This document shows, piece by piece, positions 1-5,691 of a stretch of DNA of 6,556 nucleotides (the stretch's first letter is position 1; every line of letters begins with the position of its first letter). This stretch comes from Flavobacteriales bacterium (GTDB taxonomy: Bacteria; Bacteroidota; Bacteroidia; Flavobacteriales_D; Sanyastnellaceae). The position numbers and the translations under genes were made by a program. The stretch spans positions 1 through 6,556 of the forward strand of contig DQRJ01000020.1 of NCBI GenBank assembly GCA_015663855.1, read 5' to 3'. Below the pieces are notes generated by a model, which saw only the letters and a program-made list of their open reading frames with translations, ran no database searches and was not told the DNA's origin.

Positions 1-178
1 CAAGCTGCCCTTTATTCATATAAGATTTGGCAAGATTACCCAGCTCCGTGCCGCCTTTGATATTTAACCTGAAAACATCACCTGTACTAAGGTGAACAAG
101 GTTAAAGTGATTGACTAAAAAAGCACTTTGGGTTCCTTTTCCTGCTCCAGGAGGGCCAAATAAAACTAGGTTTCTCAT
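1..178 (-). CDS. adk: Adenylate kinase, N-terminal part (cut by window edge)
   Basis: Adenylate kinase interconverts ATP + AMP and 2 ADP in the cytoplasm and balances the adenylate pool. Reading the minus strand from the ATG at 178 gives 59 residues before the window ends. They start MRNLVLFGPPGAGKGTQ, with the P-loop GPPGAGKG at residues 8-15 that binds the nucleotide phosphates. LSTGDVFR follows at 30-37; this is the STGD-hydrophobic-R segment of the AMP-binding region, and its Arg contacts AMP. The stretch TELG..AKSYMNKGQL at 44-59 matches the family's T.LG..A..YM..G.LV segment. The remaining roughly 130 residues, including the lid, lie to the left of the window. The gene is divergent from lpdA across about 100 bp. 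The family call is secure; only completeness cannot be judged. Confidence 0.93.
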   Translation of the reverse strand, partial: MRNLVLFGPPGAGKGTQSAFLVNHFNLVHLSTGDVFRLNIKGGTELGNLAKSYMNKGQL

Positions 179-195
179 CTTATTAATTTATGATG

Positions 196-203
196 CAAAT
201 GTA
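196..203 (-). promoter_or_regulatory. Candidate Bacteroidota -7 element for adk
   Basis: On the minus strand this reads TACATTTG, an exact match to the Bacteroidota sigma-A -7 consensus TAnnTTTG, placed 17 nt before the adk start codon. I see no TTG-type -33 element at the expected distance (roughly 19-21 nt further upstream), so the support is the -7 match and its position only. In the same 101-bp gap no comparable match was found on the plus strand for lpdA. Confidence 0.4.
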
Positions 204-279
204 ACTCACCACAAACCATTAAAATTACCTGAATCGAACTAACTTCGCCACTCTGAAAATCGTTCAAAACGACATTTAC

Positions 280-1668
280 ATGAAGTACGACATTATAGTA
301 TTAGGAAGTGGTCCTGGCGGATATGTAACCGCGATTAGAGCATCACAATTAGGGCTTAAGACGGCAGTCATTGAGAGAGAATCACTGGGCGGAATTTGCC
401 TTAATTGGGGATGTATCCCTACAAAAGCTCTCCTGAAAAGTGCTAACGTATTTGATTACATTCTGCATGCTGAGGATTATGGAATTAAGGTGGCCAAACC
501 TACCGCTGACTTCGGTGGCATGGTCGAGAGAAGTCGTGGGGTTGCCGATGGAATGTCAAAAGGCGTGGCTTTCCTTCTTAAAAAGAATAAGGTCGATGTA
601 ATTATGGGGTCTGGTACTGTTCTCCCAGGAAAGCGTGTCGAAGTAACTGCAAATGACAAATCAACTCAGGTAATTGAGGCCGACAATATTATTATCGCTA
701 CTGGAGCTCGCTCTCGACAACTCCCTAGCTTACCGCAGGACGGGAAAAAGATTATCGGATACCGCGAAGCATTGATATTAAAGAATCAACCTAAGAAAAT
801 GGTTGTGGTAGGATCTGGAGCTATCGGAGTTGAGTTCGCCTATTTCTACAACGCTATAGGAACTGACGTTACTGTTGTCGAGTACATGGACAGCATAGTA
901 CCAGTAGAAGACAAAGAGATAGGAAAACAGCTCGGACGTTCTCTAAAAAAACAAGGAATTAGCATCAAGACCTCTGCCGAAGTCACTTCTGTCGATACTT
1001 CAGGATCGGGATGTGTAGTTACCGTGAAAACGAAAAAGGGCGAAGAAACTATCGAGTGCGACATCGTTCTAAGCGCGGTCGGTGTTATAGCTAATATCGA
1101 AAATATCGGCCTTGAAGATGTCGGTATCGCCACAGACAAAGGCAAGATCATAGTTGACGATTTCTACTCTACGAACATCCCTGGATACTTCGCTATCGGA
1201 GATTGCGTACCAGGCCAAGCCCTAGCTCACGTAGCTTCAGCTGAAGGAATCATCTGTGTAGAGAAAATAGCTGGCGACTCGCCAGACCCACTCGACTACG
1301 GGAATATCCCCGGTTGCACATACTGCTTCCCTGAGGTAGCTAGTGTCGGAATGACTGAAGAGGCTGCAAAAGATGCCGGCTACGAGATTAAAATCGGTAA
1401 GTTTCCATTCTCGGCTTCAGGAAAAGCTAGCGCAGCTGGACATAAAGACGGTTTCGTGAAGCTAATTTTCGACGCTAAATACGGCGAACTTCTAGGAGGA
1501 CACATGATAGGCGCTAACGTTACCGAAATGGTTGCCGAACTCGTCGCCGTTCGTAAATTAGAAACTACTGGTCACGAATTAATAAAAACCGTTCACCCCC
1601 ATCCTACCCTTTCTGAGGCGATTATGGAGGCAGCAGCAGCAGCATACGGCGAGGTCATACATCTCTAA
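280..1668 (+). CDS. lpdA: Dihydrolipoyl dehydrogenase (E3)
   Basis: This FAD flavoprotein reoxidises the dihydrolipoyl group of 2-oxoacid dehydrogenase complexes (pyruvate, 2-oxoglutarate, branched-chain) and of the glycine cleavage system, passing electrons to NAD+. The 462-residue length is normal. The N-terminal FAD-binding Rossmann motif GSGPGG is at 9-14. The redox-active disulfide lies in GGICLNWGCIPTK, Cys40 and Cys45. The ATG of the second FAD segment is at 140-142. The NAD-binding motif GSGAIG is at 178-183, with Glu201 at the end of the following strand, as expected for NAD rather than NADP. GDCVPG at 307-312 contacts FAD. The C-terminal dimer domain ends in HPHPTLSE, with His441 and Glu446 as the catalytic pair. 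The LNWGC form of the disulfide motif separates it from mercuric and glutathione reductases. No E1 or E2 gene is adjacent, so which complex it serves cannot be told. There is no Shine-Dalgarno sequence; the ATG directly precedes the FAD strand. Confidence 0.97.
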   Translation: MKYDIIVLGSGPGGYVTAIRASQLGLKTAVIERESLGGICLNWGCIPTKALLKSANVFDYILHAEDYGIKVAKPTADFGGMVERSRGVADGMSKGVAFLLKKNKVDVIMGSGTVLPGKRVEVTANDKSTQVIEADNIIIATGARSRQLPSLPQDGKKIIGYREALILKNQPKKMVVVGSGAIGVEFAYFYNAIGTDVTVVEYMDSIVPVEDKEIGKQLGRSLKKQGISIKTSAEVTSVDTSGSGCVVTVKTKKGEETIECDIVLSAVGVIANIENIGLEDVGIATDKGKIIVDDFYSTNIPGYFAIGDCVPGQALAHVASAEGIICVEKIAGDSPDPLDYGNIPGCTYCFPEVASVGMTEEAAKDAGYEIKIGKFPFSASGKASAAGHKDGFVKLIFDAKYGELLGGHMIGANVTEMVAELVAVRKLETTGHELIKTVHPHPTLSEAIMEAAAAAYGEVIHL

Positions 1669-1718
1669 TGCTGCTAGATGTCGTACTTTACGCCCTCAAT
1701 TATCATAAACCACACTCT

Positions 1719-3134
1719 ATGAATAGTATTTATACTCTTACTTCTGCGTTTACGCTAACTCTATTAACGCTTTCTGCTGGCATTTTAGCCCAAACCGCTG
1801 AGCCTTTAGATTCATACACCGCAGCAGAAATAAATTACCTCGCTAGTTTTTTTCAAATCCCTTCCACAATCTACACAGCGGAATATGCTGTGGACGCTTA
1901 TAGGGTGACTTATGATATGCCTTACCTAGATAGTACTATCTCAGTTAGTGGAGCTTTATTTGTTCCGCAAGGAGTCGATTCTTTGTGCTCATTGCCCGTA
2001 ATGACTTACATGCACGGAACTGTTTTCGAGCGTACTGACGCACCTTCTTTCTTACCGCTCGAGGGTCGTTTGGGCTTTTTAATGTCAAGCCCAGGGTTCA
2101 TCGTTCTTATGCCTGACTACGTCGGTCTAGGAACATCACAGCTCATGCACCCATACGTGCACGCTCAATCAGAAGCTGACGCGGGTGTTTACTTAATTCA
2201 AGCTGCAGAGGCATTGGGCGTAGAACTAGACTACTCCTTTAACGGAGAGTTTTTCTCGTCAGGATATTCTCAAGGCGGACACGCATCAATGGCGCTTTCT
2301 CGCGAGCTCGAGACGAACTGGGCTGATACCTACCCACTCACAGCTTCGGCCCCTCTAAGCGGACCATACGACATTTCGGGAACTCAATTCCCGGAGACAT
2401 TTGAAAGCCCTAGCTATTCTAACCCAGCTTACTTAGCCTACAACGTAATCGGCTGGAACAGCTATTACGGTACACTTTACGATGATTTAAGTGAAATTTT
2501 CCAAGAACCATACGCTACTGGCTTACCAGGAATGTTCAACGGTGAAACTTCAGGACAAGCGATTAACACTTACCTCCCTTTTCTTTTAGCTGACCTTCTA
2601 CAGCCAGGTTTAGTTGATTCTATTATGGCTGACCCGAATCATCCTTTTAATGTTGCTGCTCAGGATAACGATGTATACGAATGGGTACCCCAATCTCCAA
2701 TGAAGATGTATTACTGTACTGAAGACGAGCAGGTTTTCTACAACAATGCAATCATTGCTGAAGAGTGGATGACTGCAAATGGCGCTCTGAACGTCACAAC
2801 GTCAGATGGAGGCCCGTTTAATCACTCAGACTGTGCCGGACCTGCCATTTTCGGTGGAATGATTTGGATGCAGGGTTACCATGTGGAATGTATTCCTGAT
2901 AATATTTTGGAGATTGATGAAACTGTTTGGTCTATCACTCCTAACCCAGTTGTGAACGGAACCACCACATTAAGAGGCTTACCTACAAACGTTACTTGGA
3001 ACTTGAGAGATATCTCAGGACGATTGCTAACGAACGGAATGGGTGCAGAAGTTGACTTTACTGGACTACCTGAAGGTATTTACTTCATCCAAACCAATGG
3101 ATGGGGCACTAAGAAAGTTCTACTTCACTTTTAA
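1719..3134 (+). CDS. Secreted alpha/beta hydrolase (lipase/esterase-like) with T9SS sorting domain
   Basis: This is a predicted extracellular serine hydrolase of 471 residues. I chose the ATG at 1719 because a classical signal peptide starts there (MNSIYTLTSAFTLTLLTLSA, ending ILAQ near residue 25). The frame also opens at 1668 in a TAATG overlap with the lpdA stop, which would add 17 residues in front of the signal peptide. Visible fold landmarks are an oxyanion-type HG at 99-100, the nucleophile elbow GYSQGG at 182-187 (Ser184), a likely acid Asp336 in TEDEQ, and a likely base His369 in FNHSDC. The layout resembles secretory lipases and cutinase-like esterases; the substrate is not predictable. 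Residues about 402-471 form a type A T9SS sorting domain: WSITPNP, then DISGRLL at 431-437, then LPEGIYFIQ, ending KKVLLHF. The protein should cross the inner membrane by Sec and the outer membrane by T9SS. The end of the gene overlaps the convergent DUF5715 gene. Confidence 0.85.
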   Translation: MNSIYTLTSAFTLTLLTLSAGILAQTAEPLDSYTAAEINYLASFFQIPSTIYTAEYAVDAYRVTYDMPYLDSTISVSGALFVPQGVDSLCSLPVMTYMHGTVFERTDAPSFLPLEGRLGFLMSSPGFIVLMPDYVGLGTSQLMHPYVHAQSEADAGVYLIQAAEALGVELDYSFNGEFFSSGYSQGGHASMALSRELETNWADTYPLTASAPLSGPYDISGTQFPETFESPSYSNPAYLAYNVIGWNSYYGTLYDDLSEIFQEPYATGLPGMFNGETSGQAINTYLPFLLADLLQPGLVDSIMADPNHPFNVAAQDNDVYEWVPQSPMKMYYCTEDEQVFYNNAIIAEEWMTANGALNVTTSDGGPFNHSDCAGPAIFGGMIWMQGYHVECIPDNILEIDETVWSITPNPVVNGTTTLRGLPTNVTWNLRDISGRLLTNGMGAEVDFTGLPEGIYFIQTNGWGTKKVLLHF

Positions 3135-3953
3135 TAAAGTGATGTGCATACATCCCCCTTCTGGGATGATTAATATTCTTCCTTCATCTTGATAGCGAAG
3201 AAGTAATTTCTGTATCTCACGAGTCGGACGGTTGCAGTTAGCAGCTTCGCTAGCTCTATCCATGAATGCGATATCGAAAGATGCGCCGAAGTTGTGTGAT
3301 GATTCACCTCTAGTAGCATTACGGTTTCTACGAGCTAATGTCTTTTGCTGATTTTCTGTGCGAGTCATAGAAGTAACACGAAATACTGTGCCTTCAGAAT
3401 CTGTGCCTTCAAGAGCGTCTGCATAATCATTCCCCATATCCTCAAGTAGGTCACGCACGTCGGGAAGAAGCATAGGACTACTATAACGGAGCCCCTTTAT
3501 TCTGTATCCTCGACCATCATGAACTTCGACCAGTTTATTTACACTTAATCCATATTTAATTGCCGCTTCGTCTTTAATGAAGAAGCTGTTAGGTAGTGAT
3601 CTAGCAGATTCTTGATGTCTTGTATATGGATTTTTAGGTATACGTAGTGTTTTCTTACAGCAACTACATGGATCTAAAGAGCCAATCTTAAAATCCTCCT
3701 TGTTTTTTACTGAAACAACTTCTTCTGCAACCTCAACAGGTAGAGTTTCAGGTGCTATCGCCAAATGTTTATCTGGAATTCTGTATCCTTTGAGCTTTTT
3801 TAAAGGTTCTGGATGCGAAAGGGATTTAGGTTTACTTGTAACCTCGTCTGGTGAACTAACTAATGCAACCATTCCACTAGAACATCCTATAAGTACTAAT
3901 ACAACAAGGAAAATCCTATCCCACCTAAATTCTCTTTTTACATGTCTGCTCAT
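3120..3953 (-). CDS. DUF5715 family protein, predicted M15/LAS-like peptidoglycan peptidase
   Basis: The protein has 277 residues. A basic N-terminus precedes a hydrophobic stretch at about 14-32 that contains LIGC (Cys24), a fair lipobox. Because hydrophobic residues continue after the Cys, a simple membrane anchor is equally possible; either way the bulk should be periplasmic. A low-complexity linker (about 35-90) and a DPCSCC cluster (Cys96, Cys98, Cys99) lead to the C-terminal domain. There, SMTRTENQQKTL (195-206) resembles the S.YR...Q..L motif of VanY-type carboxypeptidases. SSHNFGASFD gives His220 and Asp227 in the H-x6-D spacing of zinc ligands, and PEGGCMH supplies Glu265 and His270 as candidate catalytic base and third ligand. 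I recognise the RGESSHNFGASFDIAF block as DUF5715. Cell-wall cleavage is inferred from motif arrangement, not shown. The gene converges on the hydrolase (15-nt overlap) and diverges from the Tudor-like gene. Confidence 0.83.
   Translation of the reverse strand: MSRHVKREFRWDRIFLVVLVLIGCSSGMVALVSSPDEVTSKPKSLSHPEPLKKLKGYRIPDKHLAIAPETLPVEVAEEVVSVKNKEDFKIGSLDPCSCCKKTLRIPKNPYTRHQESARSLPNSFFIKDEAAIKYGLSVNKLVEVHDGRGYRIKGLRYSSPMLLPDVRDLLEDMGNDYADALEGTDSEGTVFRVTSMTRTENQQKTLARRNRNATRGESSHNFGASFDIAFMDRASEAANCNRPTREIQKLLLRYQDEGRILIIPEGGCMHITLLKVK
3125..3142. terminator. Short inverted repeat at the convergent gene ends
   Basis: TCACTTT at 3125-3131 is the exact inverse complement of AAAGTGA at 3136-3142, with a 4-nt TAAT loop that contains most of the hydrolase stop codon. 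The 7-bp stem is AT-rich and has only a short run of Ts on either strand, so as an intrinsic terminator it would be weak. Its place exactly where two convergent genes end is the main reason to list it as a possible bidirectional transcript end. Confidence 0.3.
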
Positions 3954-4089
3954 AAAAACAAAGTTCGAAATGTGTTTGCCTTAAAAAAGCGTCTGGGAAA
4001 ATAATTCCTCACTATGGAGTGTTGAAACGCTGCTAATCGGTTTTCGCTGCATATAACACTTGTGTTTACTTTTATGAAAACAAAAAATT
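3954..4089. other. Divergent intergenic region, 136 bp
   Basis: This gap separates the minus-strand DUF5715 gene from the plus-strand Tudor-like gene and should hold both promoters. I find no good TAnnTTTG element on the minus strand. On the plus strand there is an inverted repeat AACAC-TT-GTGTT at 4055-4066, directly followed by TACTTTTA at 4067-4074, a one-mismatch version of the -7 consensus. No RNA gene or credible small ORF is seen. Confidence 0.5.
4067..4074 (+). promoter_or_regulatory. Weak candidate -7 element for the Tudor-like gene
   Basis: TACTTTTA matches seven of eight positions, counting the two free ones, of the Bacteroidota TAnnTTTG element and lies 15 nt before the ATG at 4090. 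A small palindrome abuts it upstream and could be an operator. No clear -33 TTG is seen; TTTTCG at 4041-4046 is the nearest candidate. Confidence 0.25.
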
Positions 4090-4629
4090 ATGATAGGAAT
4101 TGGTGCCAAAATTGAACATCCCAATTTCGGGGAAGGCGTAATATTCGGGAGAGAGGGCGATTTTTACAGGATTTACTTCAAGGAGTTAGGTGAAAAGGAA
4201 ATTGGTGTAGAATATGATGGCTACGAGGTATTAGAAGCGTCTAAAGGCGACTCCCCCCAACCTGACGTAAGTGACATTATCGAAGCAATCGATCATGTTT
4301 TCGATGAAAAACTATCTGTACTCACCTCTTATTTAGATCCTGAACCTATTCAAATAGGAGAAAAATGGCTGGGTGGAGTAATGATTCTTTCGCCTGCGGA
4401 GTCAGATTTACAAGCAAAGGAAATTCCTATTGAGACTTTCTTTCACAAAATCGTGATGGTGAGAGATCGATTAAGAGTCTTAGAGCAGCAAATAAATTCC
4501 GATGAAAAGCTCGATGATATCGATAAAGTGAAACTTCAACAGTACATTACACGCATATATGGCTCACTAACCACCTTCAACGTACTGTTCAAGTATAAAG
4601 AAGATAGTTTTTCGGGGGAAAAGAAATAG
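4090..4629 (+). CDS. Uncharacterised protein with N-terminal Tudor-like segment
   Basis: The protein has 179 residues, is acidic, and has no signal peptide or membrane segment, so it is probably cytoplasmic. Residues 1-50 (IGIGAKIEHPNFGEGVIFG..., then YRIYF and KEIGVEYDGYEVLE) follow the G.kV.H..FG.G.V.....v.F.G.g.k.l pattern. That pattern is seen in the small beta-barrel at the C-terminus of UvrD/PcrA helicases and related Tudor-like domains. A linker at about 51-60 is followed by a mainly helical part. Within it, WLGG (93-96), FFHKIVMVRDRLRVLEQQI (117-135) and KLQQYITRIYGSLTTFNVLF (148-167) look strongly constrained. I recall such C-terminal sequence in hypothetical proteins of other Bacteroidota, but cannot name a family. 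An RNA polymerase- or nucleic-acid-related role is conceivable from the N-terminal fold only. The start is clear: an A-rich leader with no in-frame alternative nearby. A small gene follows after 2 nt, so the two are probably co-transcribed. Confidence 0.75.
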   Translation: MIGIGAKIEHPNFGEGVIFGREGDFYRIYFKELGEKEIGVEYDGYEVLEASKGDSPQPDVSDIIEAIDHVFDEKLSVLTSYLDPEPIQIGEKWLGGVMILSPAESDLQAKEIPIETFFHKIVMVRDRLRVLEQQINSDEKLDDIDKVKLQQYITRIYGSLTTFNVLFKYKEDSFSGEKK

Positions 4630-4631
4630 AC

Positions 4632-4814
4632 ATGAACCTACTCTTATGGAAATTTATTAGTGTTCTAAATAAAGCACTTCTTCCTAAAATTTATAGGAAA
4701 CCAAATCTTATGAAGCTTTCGAACCTAGACAAAGCAGTTGTAGGTTGGAAAATGTTGACCACCTACCGATATTTAGACGCGGTTAAAGAAAGTGGAGATA
4801 AGGTCATACCTTAA
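4632..4814 (+). CDS. Small basic conserved-looking protein, function unknown
   Basis: The product is 60 residues and rich in Lys and aromatic residues. The N-terminal helix (MNLLLWKFISVLNKALLPKI) is amphipathic to hydrophobic. A block MKLSNLDKAVVGWKMLTTYRYLD at 27-49 follows, which looks like the most constrained part. I have seen similar roughly 50-residue proteins with a KLS..QKAI.GW..YV....LD pattern in Flavobacteriia, some labelled loosely in databases, but I cannot assign a function. The reading frame begins 2 nt after the stop of the 179-residue gene, which supports translational coupling. Its last 11 nt overlap the convergent phosphatase gene. The alternative is a chance ORF; the tight spacing and the protein-like composition argue against that. 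Confidence 0.6.
   Translation: MNLLLWKFISVLNKALLPKIYRKPNLMKLSNLDKAVVGWKMLTTYRYLDAVKESGDKVIP
4799..4813. terminator. Short inverted repeat spanning both convergent stop codons
   Basis: TAAGGT at 4799-4804 pairs exactly with ACCTTA at 4808-4813 across a CAT loop. The repeat overlaps the stop codon of the small plus-strand gene (4812-4814) and the stop of the minus-strand phosphatase (4804-4806). The 6-bp stem has little strength and no U-tract, so termination here is only a suggestion from position. Confidence 0.22.
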
Positions 4815-5598
4815 ATACCGCCAACATTTGGTCGTCCGTAGATTCACGGTCTGATTGCCAAATACGCATTTGACTTGAGATATACGCGATTTGGTCTTCT
4901 ACATCAAGCTCAGAGGCTTTAAGAATAAGCTTCCTCAACCCATATCTCATTAGTTTCTTATCGTTTGCGCCGCCGAATTGATCAGAAATCCCATCAGTGA
5001 ATAAATACACCAAATCACCTGATCTAACAGGAATCGTAGTCTCAACAAAAACATCATTTCTCCAGAAATTTCCTCCAATAGAACGAGGAGTGCCTTTAAA
5101 TTCTAAAAGAGATCCATTTCTAACTATCCACATAGGGCGTCTAGCTCCTGCAAACCTTATAGACTGAAGATATGGATCGAAGGCTATCACTGCCAAATCC
5201 ATTCCTATTCCAGCTCTCATAAGTCCACCCTTGTCACCTCTCAGAATAGATCTTCTAAACTTCTCATCAAGTCTAGTGAGTAAATGAGAAGGCCCTATAG
5301 CTTTACTAAAAGCTTGCGAAAACTTTTCTCGTGCCAAAACTGTCATTAAAGCTGCACTCATACCATGTCCAGTACAATCACAAACAGCTAGAAATGTAAT
5401 GTCGTTTTGCATTCTTGCAAAAAGGAAGTCTCCACTCAAATATCCTCTGGGCTTATCATAAATATCTAAATGTAAAAACATACTGTTTAGATCATCTTCG
5501 GTAGGCGCAAGCATTCCCTGAATTGAGCGAGCATATAGTATATCCTCACGAAGAGGAATATGTGCTTGATTGTTCGGGAATTGTTTATGCGGAAGCAT
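4804..5598 (-). CDS. Stand-alone SpoIIE-type PP2C serine/threonine phosphatase
   Basis: The protein has 264 residues and consists almost wholly of one SpoIIE/PPM phosphatase domain; members of this family usually dephosphorylate anti-sigma-antagonist (STAS) proteins in partner-switching pathways. Motifs in order: ILYARSIQGMLAP at 20-32, the helical linker that normally precedes the domain; LSGDF at 54-58 with metal ligand Asp56; VCDCTGHGMSAALM at 72-85 with Asp74; GMDLAVIAFD at 132-141; FAGARRPMWIV at 149-159; GDLVYLFTDGISDQFGG at 194-210 with Asp202; and STDDQMLAVF at 253-262 with Asp255/Asp256. All acidic metal-binding positions are present, so it should be active. Bacteroidota SpoIIE proteins often carry TPR, GAF, PAS or 7TM sensor parts; here only about 20 residues precede the domain and there is no signal peptide or membrane segment. 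No STAS, RsbW kinase or sigma factor gene is in the window. The ATG at 5598 is the only reasonable start; no Shine-Dalgarno is visible. Confidence 0.92.
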   Translation of the reverse strand: MLPHKQFPNNQAHIPLREDILYARSIQGMLAPTEDDLNSMFLHLDIYDKPRGYLSGDFLFARMQNDITFLAVCDCTGHGMSAALMTVLAREKFSQAFSKAIGPSHLLTRLDEKFRRSILRGDKGGLMRAGIGMDLAVIAFDPYLQSIRFAGARRPMWIVRNGSLLEFKGTPRSIGGNFWRNDVFVETTIPVRSGDLVYLFTDGISDQFGGANDKKLMRYGLRKLILKASELDVEDQIAYISSQMRIWQSDRESTDDQMLAVFKV

Positions 5599-5656
5599 GA
5601 TAGTAGAATAAAAAAACTGAGTAGATACATTAAAGACGTAAACGAATAAATAAGGG

Positions 5657-5687
5657 TTGCTTCTTTGAAGATAAAATGTGTATTTTG
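5657..5687 (+). promoter_or_regulatory. Candidate promoter for the CxxCH protein, possibly giving a near-leaderless mRNA
   Basis: TATTTTG at 5681-5687 resembles the Bacteroidota -7 element TAnnTTTG with one base fewer in the spacer. TTG at 5657-5659 lies 21 nt upstream, in the range of the -33 element. The ATG at 5692 begins only 5 nt after the -7 box, so transcription would start at or very near the start codon. Confidence 0.4.
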
Positions 5688-5691
5688 CACC

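Noticed and set aside
477..1151. Two minus-strand open frames inside lpdA
   Set aside because: Both are antisense shadows of a clear dihydrolipoyl dehydrogenase gene, with Ser/Thr/Pro-rich nonsense composition.
1630..1644. Five GCA repeats near the end of lpdA
   Set aside because: They encode the Ala run in MEAAAAAYG, a normal C-terminal helix of the family; five units are too few to call a phase-variable tract.
3386..3415. 15-bp tandem near-duplication (CTGTGCCTTCA repeated at a 15-bp period)
   Set aside because: It only gives a local EGTDS-EGTVF duplication in the DUF5715 protein, in frame and in a loop-like stretch; I see no wider repeat.
3700..3984. 94-residue plus-strand open frame over the 5' part of the DUF5715 gene
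   Set aside because: It lies antisense within a well-supported gene, has no recognisable domain, and its composition follows from the complementary strand.
4074..4115. 13-codon open frame starting ATG at 4074, overlapping the start of the Tudor-like gene
   Set aside because: It starts at the -7-like box itself, is AT-driven, and there is no sign it is a leader peptide.
5665..5691. TTG start upstream of the CxxCH gene
   Set aside because: It would add MKIKCVFCT before a complete signal peptide and lies within the candidate promoter; the ATG at 5692 fits better.
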